A stretch of 49,738 nucleotides of DNA from assembly GCA_030652475.1 (NCBI GenBank), contig JAUSAO010000050.1:1-49738 (forward strand), given 5' to 3'. Positions 1 to 7,455 of this stretch are shown here, in pieces. Every line of letters begins with the position of its first letter. Within the stretch, counting starts at the first letter, position 1. A model generated the notes under the pieces. It searched no databases and was not told the origin of the DNA. It worked only from the letters and a program-made list of their open reading frames with translations. Source of the DNA: Gallionella sp. GTDB lineage: Bacteria; Pseudomonadota; Gammaproteobacteria; Burkholderiales; Gallionellaceae. A program made the translations under genes and the position numbers.

Positions 1-2
1 GC

Positions 3-998
3 TATTTCGTGCCTGACTGGTCATACGGAATACAGGAAGAAAATCTACAACTCATCATCGACGAGGCGCGCAAAAAAGGGGCTCAGGTCGTGGTGCTCTT
101 GTCGCATAACGGCATGGATGTTGACCTCAAGCTGGCCTCACGCGTCAGCGGGCTGGATGCGATTCTGGGCGGACATACCCACGACGGCATACCGACCCCC
201 ATCCCGGTCAAGAATAGCGGCGGAACGACGCTGGTGACCAATGCCGGTTCCAATGGCAAATTCCTCGGCGTGCTGGATTTCGAGGTTAAGGCAGGCAAAG
301 TGGCGAGTTTCAAGTATAAATTGTTGCCGGTATTCGCCAACTTGCTGGCAGCAGACCCGAGCATGACTGCACTAATGCAAAAACACCGCGCACCTTACGA
401 GAGCAAATTGTCCGAGAAACTGGCCACGACCGATGGCTTGCTATACCGTCGCGGCAATTTTAACGGCAGTTTTGATCAAGTGTTGCTCGATGCGCTGATG
501 AAAGAAAAGGATGCGCCGATCGCGTTTTCTCCCGGTTTCCGCTGGGGCACATCGCTGCTGCCGGGTTCGGCTATCACCATGGAAGATGTGCTCAATCAGA
601 CGGCCATCACCTATCCGATGACGACAGTCACCGAGATGACGGGCATGCAGATCAAGACTGTGCTGGAAGACGTGGGCGACAATCTGTTCAATCCAGATCC
701 TTATTATCAGCAAGGTGGCGACATGGTGCGGGTGGGCGGACTGGAGTACACCTGTGAACCGAATGCGGGAATGGGGCAGCGGATTCAGGATATGCGCCTG
801 AACGGTAAACTGCTCGATCCCAATAAGACTTACAAAGTGGCAGGTTGGGCTCCTGTTACCGAGGCGGCGCGTGACAAGGGCGGTGAACCTGTATGGGATT
901 TGGTTGCACGACATTTGCGCGCCGAGAAGGTGGTTAAGGTCAGCGCGCCTAACGTACCCAAACTCAAGGGTATGGCGGGCAATCCCGGCATGATTTGA
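3..998 (+). CDS. soxB: Thiosulfohydrolase SoxB, C-terminal part (cut by window edge)
   Basis: SoxB is the periplasmic di-manganese enzyme of the Sox pathway that hydrolyses the sulfonate from the thiosulfate-derived adduct on SoxYZ and releases sulfate. The reading frame is open at the first base (Tyr-Phe-Val-Pro-Asp-Trp), so the true start lies upstream and roughly the N-terminal 40 percent is missing. Visible motifs are the metallophosphatase-type LLSHNGMDVD and GGHTHDG blocks near the start. They are followed by a 5'-nucleotidase-type C-terminal domain with the substrate-pocket segment FSPGFRWG. Only the C-terminal piece can be judged, but similarity to SoxB rather than a generic 5'-nucleotidase is clear from these blocks and from the sulfur-oxidation neighbours. 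It is followed after 20 bases by a DUF302 gene in the same direction. Confidence 0.92.
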   Translation, partial: YFVPDWSYGIQEENLQLIIDEARKKGAQVVVLLSHNGMDVDLKLASRVSGLDAILGGHTHDGIPTPIPVKNSGGTTLVTNAGSNGKFLGVLDFEVKAGKVASFKYKLLPVFANLLAADPSMTALMQKHRAPYESKLSEKLATTDGLLYRRGNFNGSFDQVLLDALMKEKDAPIAFSPGFRWGTSLLPGSAITMEDVLNQTAITYPMTTVTEMTGMQIKTVLEDVGDNLFNPDPYYQQGGDMVRVGGLEYTCEPNAGMGQRIQDMRLNGKLLDPNKTYKVAGWAPVTEAARDKGGEPVWDLVARHLRAEKVVKVSAPNVPKLKGMAGNPGMI

Positions 999-1018
999 TA
1001 TTTTTGAAAGGAATCGAG

Positions 1019-1525
1019 ATGAATAAATTACCAAGCTTGCTCGCACTGCTGCTGGCGCTTGTTATGCACGTTGCCGTGGCTGCTGAACCTGCACCTGGAC
1101 TCAGCTACACCAATGTCACCTTACAGATTGCGCGCATACAGATACAGGAAAATGTCAGTTTTGATGACGCTGTGGAATCGCTTAAGTTGCGTGCCAACCA
1201 GAACAACCTCAAATTTGTCGGCGCCAATCAACTCTACAAGGAAATCGAGGCCTTGACCGGGAAGCCGGCCAAGCGCATGGAGATTTTCAATTTTTGTGAT
1301 GGTCTGACCGCACATAAAATGCTGACAGCCGACCCCATGATGATTGCCTTCATGCCGTGCCGGATTGCCTTGCTGGAAGATGCCAGTGGTAAACGCTGGG
1401 TCATCTCGATGATGATGGACCTTGAACTGATAAAAGCGATGCCCGCCGATACGCGCAAGCAGGCCGAACGCGTGATGGCAGCCATGAAGGATATGATGGT
1501 GGCAGCAAGCAAGGGTGATCTTTAA
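1019..1525 (+). CDS. Exported DUF302 family protein
   Basis: A 168-residue protein with a clear signal peptide (a hydrophobic Leu/Ala run ending VAVAAEP, cleavage near residue 23). The remainder matches the DUF302 pattern, a small alpha/beta domain often found in sulfur-oxidising bacteria; its biochemical function is not established. The ATG at 1019 is preferred over an in-frame TTG at 995 because GAAAGGAA lies at the right distance upstream and because the TTG would precede the signal peptide. Two cysteines occur in the mature part (in NFCDG and MPCRI). It lies 20 bases after soxB, so the two are probably co-transcribed. A periplasmic role linked to thiosulfate oxidation is inferred from position only. 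Confidence 0.8.
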   Translation: MNKLPSLLALLLALVMHVAVAAEPAPGLSYTNVTLQIARIQIQENVSFDDAVESLKLRANQNNLKFVGANQLYKEIEALTGKPAKRMEIFNFCDGLTAHKMLTADPMMIAFMPCRIALLEDASGKRWVISMMMDLELIKAMPADTRKQAERVMAAMKDMMVAASKGDL

Positions 1526-1539
1526 TCAGGGTATGGGGC

Positions 1540-1566
1540 ACGTGCATCTGCGCAGCGGATGCACGT
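1540..1566 (+). terminator. Hairpin after the soxB-DUF302 unit
   Basis: A perfect 9-bp inverted repeat (ACGTGCATC / GATGCACGT) with a 9-base loop lies 15 bases after the DUF302 stop. No T-run follows it, so it is a transcript-end or mRNA-stabilising hairpin rather than a classical intrinsic terminator. Confidence 0.45.
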
Positions 1567-1688
1567 AAAGCAAGCAAACAAGTCGAGGCACGTCTTCAGA
1601 CTTTAAGTCTGATCCATTTGCTTAGCTTATTCAGTTAATCAATTGTTTTATATCATAAATCTATCGATTGATGTGAGCGTTTAAGCAG

Positions 1689-2597
1689 CTATTCCCATTC
1701 CAGCATCGGGAAAATACGGGCGATATTGCGACGGTTGGTCGTGTTGAACAATACCCATTTTCCCTGTTCTGACTGGGCGGCTGTGGCTATGGTTTGTTCC
1801 ATGCTGTGACCCTGTTCGATGGCGCTGCGTACATCGCTCAGCAGTGTTGAGAGATAGCGTTCCTCGGCATCCAGCGCCGCCCGTCCATTGTCAGTGACTG
1901 CGCCATGACCGGGAACCGTGCGTGTGCTGTTGATTTCGCGTAATTGCCCTATGACTTGCAGCCAGGAGAGCAAGTCGCCATCCACAGAAGGGGTGCGCTC
2001 AATGAATAACAAATCCCCCGTCCACAGCGTGCGGGTCGCAGTATCGAATACGGTGAGGTCGGAAGGGCTGTGTGCGACCGGATAGGCCGTTAAACTCAGC
2101 GTGCGTCCACCCAGATCAAGGTCGTGCGTGGTGCTGACCGCTAGCGTGGGTGGAATGAGTTCAGTCCCGGCCGCATCAGCACCTACCCATACAAGCTGAT
2201 TTTGCAGATAAATTCCACTGCGTTGCGCCATTGCTTCACTGAGTTTGCTGTGCCCGACAAAGACAGGATGATCCTGTTTGAATGCCGCATTGCCCAGCGC
2301 ATGATCGGGGTGTACATGGGTGTTGATGACGTACAGGATGGGCAGTGCAGTGACTTCTCGTATCGCCTGTCGCAAACGTGCGCCGATAACGGGCGAGCCG
2401 CCCGTGTCGATAACGGCGACTCCCTTGCTGCCTATGACAAAGCTGATGTTGCAGATATCACCGCCATAGTCTGCATCAATGTCCTTGTGTTCACCGTGAT
2501 GCACATAAATCCCGGGTGCAATTTTTTCCACCGGCAGCGCAGCACCCAGGGCCAGGCCGGGGAGCAGGGTGATCATGGTCAACAGCAATCTGGACAT
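1689..2597 (-). CDS. Periplasmic MBL-fold metallo-hydrolase, SoxH-like
   Basis: A 302-aa metallo-beta-lactamase-fold protein with an N-terminal signal peptide (MSRLLLTMITLLPGLALGAA). The zinc-binding motif THVHPDHALGN and later ligands in PVAHSPSD, WTGDLLF and PGHGAVTD are all present, so the enzyme looks intact. Length and motif order fit the SoxH / quinoprotein-relay metallohydrolase group, whose members often lie near sox genes; their substrate is not securely known. It is convergent with the soxB-DUF302 unit across 163 bases. A role in periplasmic sulfur-compound handling is an inference from family and location. Confidence 0.8.
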   Translation of the reverse strand: MSRLLLTMITLLPGLALGAALPVEKIAPGIYVHHGEHKDIDADYGGDICNISFVIGSKGVAVIDTGGSPVIGARLRQAIREVTALPILYVINTHVHPDHALGNAAFKQDHPVFVGHSKLSEAMAQRSGIYLQNQLVWVGADAAGTELIPPTLAVSTTHDLDLGGRTLSLTAYPVAHSPSDLTVFDTATRTLWTGDLLFIERTPSVDGDLLSWLQVIGQLREINSTRTVPGHGAVTDNGRAALDAEERYLSTLLSDVRSAIEQGHSMEQTIATAAQSEQGKWVLFNTTNRRNIARIFPMLEWE

Positions 2598-2669
2598 AGT
2601 ATCTTTCGAATGTGAGACGGTGATAGGCGTTCGACGGGTTAGCCGGACTGAATATTGTCTGGCAGCCCG

Positions 2670-3857
2670 CTAGACCACAAAATTTTTGGCGCTGTCGTTA
2701 AGGCGGTGCGCGGCTTCTGTCATCCGTTCCGAATCTGCAATGCATTTTGTGGTGTATTGTGCCGCGTCGTTGGTGTGCGCTTCATTTTCTGCGATACGCG
2801 ACATGATAATACCGACCAGCATTTGCTGGTCATCGGCGGCTTCATGTACCGCATCCACTGAACGATGCATCACTGCGGTAGATTGCTGAATTTTCCCGAA
2901 TGTCTCAGAGGATAGTTTTGAGGCGTCGAGGCCTGCGCGTACGGCTCTGGCATTTTCGTCCGAGAAGCGTACGGTGGAACTGACATCCTGATTGATGCGT
3001 TCGAGCACAAGGTCGATGCGCTTGGTGGCCTGTGCTGCTTGTTCGGACAATTTTCTGACCTCGTCGGCCACGACTGCGAATCCTCTGCCTTGTTCGCCAG
3101 CGCGCGCAGCTTCTATAGCCGCGTTGAGGGCCAGCAGATTGGTTTGCTCGGCGATAGCGCGTATCGCCGAGACTGCGGTTTCTACTTCAGCGGCGCTGAC
3201 TTCCAGACTGGCGGCGTTCGCTGAAATTTTACCGCTGGAAATATCCAATTCGGAGATGGCTTGTTCCGTTGCGGTAACGTAGGAGATACCAGTGCGTATC
3301 TGATCATCGGTGCTGGATGCGCTATGACTCGCTTTATCAGATAATTCCAGAATTGAGTTTGCCGCTTCGGCCATCCCCTGAATGACTTTGGCGATCTCGG
3401 TGGCGTTCTTCTGATGCTCGCCCATATTGCAACCCAGTGCAAGCATGGCTGAGCCAATTTCACTGGCTGCCGCTTCCACAGACTGTGCGGACTGTGTCAT
3501 TTCTCGAATGGTTACACGCAAGCCGGCGGTCATCGCATCGAAACCCTCAGTGATTTCACCCACCGTATCGGCGCTGCGCACGCCACATCCCTCGCGGAGA
3601 TCTCCTCCCCGGATTCGTTCAGAAGCAATGGCAACCTGTCTCAACTTGCGGATCAGCAGCCATTCGAGCAGCCTGTGATTCACGATGCCTATCGTAAGCC
3701 CCGCGATGATGCAACCCAGACAGAACCAGAGCAGCATCCCCTCTTTCCAGTCTACGAAAAAATTTGCGTAGAGCGGAAAAATCAGCCCCATGGCTAATCC
3801 GAAGGCCAGAAATGAATACTGGAGTTGTTTCAGTATTGAAGAGGGTGACTTGGACAT
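2670..3857 (-). CDS. Methyl-accepting chemotaxis protein
   Basis: A 395-residue chemoreceptor. Two membrane segments lie close together in the first 65 residues (around [15 protein letters not shown] and [18 protein letters not shown]) with only a very short periplasmic loop. They are followed by a HAMP-like linker and a long coiled-coil signalling domain. The receptor hairpin tip carries the conserved sequence [20 protein letters not shown]. With almost no external sensor domain, it probably senses a membrane or internal cue such as redox state rather than a periplasmic ligand; this is inference. It is transcribed alone, with about 90 bases separating it from the upstream TauD-like gene on the same strand. 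Confidence 0.93.
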   Translation of the reverse strand: MSKSPSSILKQLQYSFLAFGLAMGLIFPLYANFFVDWKEGMLLWFCLGCIIAGLTIGIVNHRLLEWLLIRKLRQVAIASERIRGGDLREGCGVRSADTVGEITEGFDAMTAGLRVTIREMTQSAQSVEAAASEIGSAMLALGCNMGEHQKNATEIAKVIQGMAEAANSILELSDKASHSASSTDDQIRTGISYVTATEQAISELDISSGKISANAASLEVSAAEVETAVSAIRAIAEQTNLLALNAAIEAARAGEQGRGFAVVADEVRKLSEQAAQATKRIDLVLERINQDVSSTVRFSDENARAVRAGLDASKLSSETFGKIQQSTAVMHRSVDAVHEAADDQQMLVGIIMSRIAENEAHTNDAAQYTTKCIADSERMTEAAHRLNDSAKNFVV

Positions 3858-3951
3858 GATCGTTCTCCGTTATGGCATGGCTGTTAACGTCAATCGGGTG
3901 TTCACTGTATCGGCATCATGCGGTGAAAGATAAGCCGGGTAAGAGCGCAGT

Positions 3952-4818
3952 CTAGGATAAACGATCCAGATAGCGTGCGCGATACAGCAGACGGGGGTGA
4001 TTCTGATCATCGGTGAAGGCGCTGCGGTCATGTAGCACGTTGTTGCATAGCAGGCCCATGCCGCTTTCCAGTTTCAGCTGGTGTATATGTTGCGATTCCG
4101 AAGCGAGCAGGCGTTCCAGCAGCGCGACCGCAGCCAGCGTGGTTTCGTCCTGTTTCCATTCGATACTGCGGGTACGTGCGGTGTAGCGCATATGCAGATT
4201 TCCGGCGTCATCCTGTGAAAACACCGGTCCGGACTGTGCTGCGCGCACGCCGTCGAATTCATCTATTCGAGCGGGGATGGTCATGACATCGGGAGCAGAG
4301 AGCGCGCGTATGTAATCGGCATTCGCGTCGCGCAACATCAAATAGGCGATTTCGTGATCCATCACGCGATTTTCGCCGCCTTGACCGGCGCTCTGCGCGC
4401 AATGCAGCAGCATGCCGCGTATCTGTTTTTCAGGGAGATTGTAATAGCCATCGGTATGCCATTTAATCGCACGGTCAGTGTAGGGAATGTAAGCATGCCG
4501 TTGATTATCTTCCGTGCTGACCGTGATGCTCGTAATGCCCTGTTCTCCGGCCAGCCAGTTGGCATCCAGACGCAGCAAGCCGAATTGCGCACCGAAGCGT
4601 TGCAGCGCAATTTCATCCATAGGCACTGCGCTGGCATAAACTACCATGTTGCTGCGCCGGATTCGTGAGCATAGTGCGGCGTGCTCTGCGGTAGTCAGTG
4701 CGCCGGGGTCGGCGATTTCGACTATCAACTCGCCGGAATCGATAAGGGCTTGCTCCAGCTTCTGCTCGCGCCAGCGCTGATAATTGACCGTGTCGTTCAG
4801 GTCAAACGGGCTCGCCAT
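3952..4818 (-). CDS. TauD/TfdA-like Fe(II)/2-oxoglutarate dioxygenase
   Basis: A 288-residue protein starting MASPFDLND. The ATG at 4818 is chosen because it begins one base after the stop of the upstream gene, whereas the longer open frame overlaps that gene. The iron-binding facial triad of the TauD/TfdA superfamily is visible: His-x-Asp in IKWHTDGYYN, a distal His in NNVLHDRSAF, and the 2-oxoglutarate-binding Arg in LLYRARYLDR. It should therefore be an active oxygenase. TauD itself releases sulfite from taurine, but this sequence is divergent and the substrate cannot be named. It is the last gene of a six-gene minus-strand operon that also encodes TusA- and DsrC-type sulfur carriers, suggesting an organosulfur or cofactor-related substrate (inference). 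Confidence 0.8.
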   Translation of the reverse strand: MASPFDLNDTVNYQRWREQKLEQALIDSGELIVEIADPGALTTAEHAALCSRIRRSNMVVYASAVPMDEIALQRFGAQFGLLRLDANWLAGEQGITSITVSTEDNQRHAYIPYTDRAIKWHTDGYYNLPEKQIRGMLLHCAQSAGQGGENRVMDHEIAYLMLRDANADYIRALSAPDVMTIPARIDEFDGVRAAQSGPVFSQDDAGNLHMRYTARTRSIEWKQDETTLAAVALLERLLASESQHIHQLKLESGMGLLCNNVLHDRSAFTDDQNHPRLLYRARYLDRLS

Positions 4819-4819
4819 G

Positions 4820-5401
4820 CTATTCGGCGCTGACCGGCTGACGCGGTTCGCTCTCGAACAGGTCACGCATGGTTTTTTCGAGCATTTCCACGGATTTTGG
4901 TGCTTCGATGCTCATCATCTGGTCGATAATCCAGAAGCTGTCCTGTTTATCCATCACCTGTTCCATGCAGAAACCGAGATAGCGGCTGAAATGGAAAGAC
5001 GGGCCATCCGCGCCGTAGTCGAAGTCGGCATATTCACCCGCACGCTGGTTAAGCTGGTCGACGAAGCGTTGTTTGCATACGCTCAGCTCACCGCCTTGCA
5101 GGCGGCTCTGGTTCTCGGCATAAGTATCGCCCACCCTGTTCACCAGTGTGCTGGTAAACGCATGGCGATCTTCTGCGGAGAGTTGCTGGTAAGCAATGCG
5201 GTCGGCAACCTGGATCAGAAATATCGTAAATTCGGCGAGGAAGGCAAAATATTGCGGTCCGATAGCGACTTCAAACTTTGCCTGGCGCGTGTTTTTCAGG
5301 GCGTTATCGGCGATCCGTGAAACAGTAAAGGACACAGCCCCGGCAAGCTCTTTCGGGGTGTGCTGGCGTCCTGCCTTGAACCAGTGGCTCTTGATGCGCA
5401 T
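4820..5401 (-). CDS. Unknown 193-aa protein of the divergent sulfur operon
   Basis: I do not recognise this family. The protein is predicted soluble and mostly alpha-helical, with no signal peptide or clear membrane segment. It contains two cysteines (in ELSVCKQRF and LGFCMEQVM) and a conserved-looking stretch YGADGPSFHFSRYLGF. It starts 6 bases after the tandem TusA gene and ends one base before the TauD-like gene, so all three are almost certainly translated from one mRNA. The start at 5401 is the only ATG near the beginning and has an AAAAGG box about 10 bases upstream. Its function may be as a partner or scaffold for the dioxygenase or the sulfur carriers; that is a guess from context. 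Confidence 0.75.
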   Translation of the reverse strand: MRIKSHWFKAGRQHTPKELAGAVSFTVSRIADNALKNTRQAKFEVAIGPQYFAFLAEFTIFLIQVADRIAYQQLSAEDRHAFTSTLVNRVGDTYAENQSRLQGGELSVCKQRFVDQLNQRAGEYADFDYGADGPSFHFSRYLGFCMEQVMDKQDSFWIIDQMMSIEAPKSVEMLEKTMRDLFESEPRQPVSAE

Positions 5402-5407
5402 GCGGAA

Positions 5408-5893
5408 TTAACCTTTTTCCAGGAAAAAGGCATATTCTTCCGCCGCAATTTCGGAGGTGTCGACGATTTTCACTCCGGTTGCATTGGCCCAGTCAACGAT
5501 ATCGGAATGTATCCCCGGGCAATTGCTGACCAGCTTGAGTACCTCGCCGGATTTCATGCCGTTTAGCAGTCTTTTGGCCTCGACTATCGGTCCCGGGCAG
5601 GCAACATCGCGAATATCCAGAATGACGTTTGCTTTGACTGATTCTCCTGTGCCTTTCCGGACATAGTAGGCCGTGCCGCCATCCGCCAGGGTTTCAGTCT
5701 TCAGTATCTGGTTGTTGGTCTGTTCCGCCCAGGCGAAAAGATCATCCCCGGTGCCGGGACAGTCAGACATCAGTAAAAGAATTTGTTCGTTTTCCAGATC
5801 ATTTATGATGCGTTTGGCTCCCAGCAGCGGTGCCGGGCAGCTCAGTCCGCGCATATCCAGTTTGACGTTGGTGTGCAAATTTTGATGAGTCAT
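5408..5893 (-). CDS. Tandem sulfurtransferase TusA-TusA
   Basis: A 161-residue protein made of two TusA (SirA/YeeD-type) domains. The first carries the sulfur-carrier motif RGLSCPAPLLGAKR near residue 20. The second carries RDVACPGPIVEAKR near residue 100, so both have the active Cys-Pro-x-Pro. TusA proteins pass persulfide sulfur to DsrE-type and DsrC-type partners in sulfur oxidisers. Normal TusA is about 75-80 aa with a single domain, so the duplication is unusual. The ATG at 5893 is preferred over the in-frame TTG six bases earlier; an AGGA box lies upstream. It follows the DsrC-like gene by 46 bases and precedes the unknown 193-aa gene by 6 bases. Confidence 0.9.
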   Translation of the reverse strand: MTHQNLHTNVKLDMRGLSCPAPLLGAKRIINDLENEQILLLMSDCPGTGDDLFAWAEQTNNQILKTETLADGGTAYYVRKGTGESVKANVILDIRDVACPGPIVEAKRLLNGMKSGEVLKLVSNCPGIHSDIVDWANATGVKIVDTSEIAAEEYAFFLEKG

Positions 5894-5939
5894 ATTCAAG
5901 TGTCCTGATAATTTTCGAAGGATCGCCGACGGTCAACTA

Positions 5940-6269
5940 TTAGTAGCCGCCCTTGCCCAATGGTTGCGGTAAGCCGGCAACTTTGCATGCCTGCTTGGCA
6001 GGCCCGATAGGGAACAAATCATACAATGCCTTGCTGTCCGCTTCCGGCCAGAATTCGTTGACGGCTTTGAGCATATTGCGGAAATTCGGCGTGGCGCCAT
6101 GCTCGCGGTATTGCTCGCGCATAAAATTGACGATTTCCCAATGCTTGGGGGTCAGCTCGATCCCTTCGGCGGCAGCAATGACTTCGACCACCTCATCGCT
6201 ATAATCGGCTTCCAGCAAATAACCATCAGCGTCTACTTCAAGTTCGTTTCCTGCAACTATGTATCCCAT
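5940..6269 (-). CDS. DsrC-family paralogue lacking the C-terminal cysteine
   Basis: A 109-residue DsrC/TusE-family protein with the family core (HWEIVNFMREQY, LYDLFPIGPAKQACK). True DsrC carries two cysteines on a flexible C-terminal arm; the inner one is present here (KQACKVAGLP). The penultimate one is absent: the protein ends PLGKGGY where DsrC ends PTGCV. It therefore cannot form the intramolecular trisulfide/disulfide cycle described for DsrC, nor act like TusE, which keeps the penultimate cysteine. The ATG at 6269 is used because GGAGAAAAAG immediately precedes it; a TTG four codons upstream would overlap that ribosome-binding site. A canonical dsrC is present in the dsr operon about 5 kb away, so this copy probably has a regulatory or alternative carrier role. 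Confidence 0.9.
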   Translation of the reverse strand: MGYIVAGNELEVDADGYLLEADYSDEVVEVIAAAEGIELTPKHWEIVNFMREQYREHGATPNFRNMLKAVNEFWPEADSKALYDLFPIGPAKQACKVAGLPQPLGKGGY

Positions 6270-6305
6270 CTTTTTCTCCAATTTAATGAAAAACCCACGC
6301 GGTCA

Positions 6306-6908
6306 TCAGTCCAGATCAGTGATGACTTTGTAGGGTACAAAAATGCCGCAGCCAAAACGGCGGTCGGCGCCTAAACCTGTATATTGCAAACGTAAGGAAT
6401 CATCCGGTTTGAGATCATGGATCACTAGGCTGTAACCCTGTATCGCCCGATCCGGTGCCAGCAGGGTGTTGCGCATGCCGCACAGAAGTTTTCCGGCGAT
6501 GCCCAGTCCAGTCAGCTGTTCAGTTACATCTTCAAGAAACTTTACTTCATCATCGACGCCAATCACGAGATGCGCATGCAGTGTAGGATAAGCCTGTATT
6601 TTGCGCAATTTGCCACTGCCAAGCTGCAAGGTGTGATCGCCGATATTCAGCGGCTGGCCAGTCAGGCAGGCATATTCGGCAGCGAGTGATGCTGTCAGTC
6701 GCAGCACCAGCTTGGAACGCTTGGGCAGCAACATTCCCGCTTCGCTGCTCGCGGTGCGCAACGGCACCACGCCGACGCAAGTCTCATTCTGAAGCGACGG
6801 CAGGTGCTGTATCAATGCATCCCAGAGCGCAAACGGATAGCCTGCGGGAACCAGATCGCAACTGATGTCGAATACCGCATCGATCATTTCAGCTAAGGAT
6901 TCACTCAT
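6306..6908 (-). CDS. Orphan Cas6/Cmx6-like RAMP protein
   Basis: A 200-residue protein resembling the type I-MYXAN Cas6/Cmx6 group of RAMP proteins. Similar segments are an N-terminal GYPFALWDALIQHLP, a central block with LPKRSKLVLRL and TLHAHLVIG, and a C-terminal glycine-rich region LGADRRFGCGIFVPYK. Cas6 proteins normally cut CRISPR precursor RNA. No CRISPR repeats or other cas genes are visible here, and the gene sits inside a sulfur-carrier operon. The ATG at 6908 overlaps the stop of the upstream 74-aa gene by 8 bases, indicating translational coupling. A histidine at about residue 35 could serve as the Cas6-type catalytic residue, but activity is unproven. Family assignment is by recognition of the pattern and would need a profile search. 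Confidence 0.65.
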   Translation of the reverse strand: MSESLAEMIDAVFDISCDLVPAGYPFALWDALIQHLPSLQNETCVGVVPLRTASSEAGMLLPKRSKLVLRLTASLAAEYACLTGQPLNIGDHTLQLGSGKLRKIQAYPTLHAHLVIGVDDEVKFLEDVTEQLTGLGIAGKLLCGMRNTLLAPDRAIQGYSLVIHDLKPDDSLRLQYTGLGADRRFGCGIFVPYKVITDLD

Positions 6909-7125
6909 TGGGGGCTGTATTCTGCGTGTCCGCCCACTCATTCATGGTGCGTGCCCATAGCCTCGCCGTGTCGGGATCAATGTCGAATATGGTGAAGCGT
7001 TTAGCCTCGCGGATGCGTATGCGCATAAGGCTCATGCCACCCTCGACATGGTCGATTTGCTGTAATTCGATTTCTTGATTTCCGAGAGGGATTTTAAATT
7101 TTACCAGCTCTTTAATTTGTGCCAT
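6901..7125 (-). CDS. Unknown 74-aa protein, first gene of divergent operon
   Basis: A small acidic protein with no cysteine, signal peptide or membrane segment. The middle (QQIDHVEGGMSLMRIRIREAK) suggests a small beta-rich domain, followed by a helix around DTARLWARTMNEWAD. I do not recognise a named function. It is the first gene of the minus-strand operon, starts from ATG at 7125 about 330 bases from dsrA, and overlaps the next gene by 8 bases. The tight coupling to the Cas6-like gene suggests that the two products act together. Confidence 0.7.
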   Translation of the reverse strand: MAQIKELVKFKIPLGNQEIELQQIDHVEGGMSLMRIRIREAKRFTIFDIDPDTARLWARTMNEWADTQNTAPNE

Positions 7126-7455
7126 TATGACTTTCAGTAAAATTTCCTTGGGCCGCGAGTATATCGAATCGCAACGATTTTGAAATACTGCTTGTGGACG
7201 GTAGCGTGTTACCCGTTGGGGTTATAAAAAATAGCCGCTACGGGTAATAGTTTGTGACATGGGGAAGTCGTACTATTCTACTTGGCAAATAATGAAGATG
7301 CAGCTTAGTAGTTAAAGGATGGGCGCGCAGCAATGTGCGAGGTGGCGAACCGCAAACAGATCAACCATTTGAATCACTCCCTAATTAGCATATTGGGTTA
7401 TCGAAACTAAATTGTCGGCTAGTGGTACTCAGCGCGCTGACTGAAAGGAAAAATT
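7126..7455. promoter_or_regulatory. Divergent control region between the dsr operon and the six-gene operon
   Basis: These 330 bases contain no gene and must hold the promoters for both operons. The dsrA start has a clear AAGGA box 7 bases upstream. AT-rich stretches occur at 7224-7232 and 7380-7415, but I cannot assign -35/-10 boxes with confidence. The most distinct structure is the inverted repeat at 7209-7247, listed separately. Confidence 0.6.
7209..7247. promoter_or_regulatory. Candidate operator: 8-bp inverted repeat
   Basis: TTACCCGT (7209-7216) and ACGGGTAA (7240-7247) are perfect inverted copies about three helical turns apart. The spacer contains TTATAAAAAAT, which could be a -10-like element. 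The arrangement suits a dimeric regulator binding across a promoter. No regulator gene is adjacent, so the binder is unknown. Confidence 0.4.

Noticed and set aside
441..1046. 201-aa frame antisense to soxB
   Set aside because: Antisense shadow with no ribosome-binding site and no family resemblance.
7360..7430. Sigma-70 promoter for dsrA (TTGAAT ... TATTGG)
   Set aside because: The -10 match is poor and several equally weak alternatives exist in this AT-rich stretch; not reported as a promoter.
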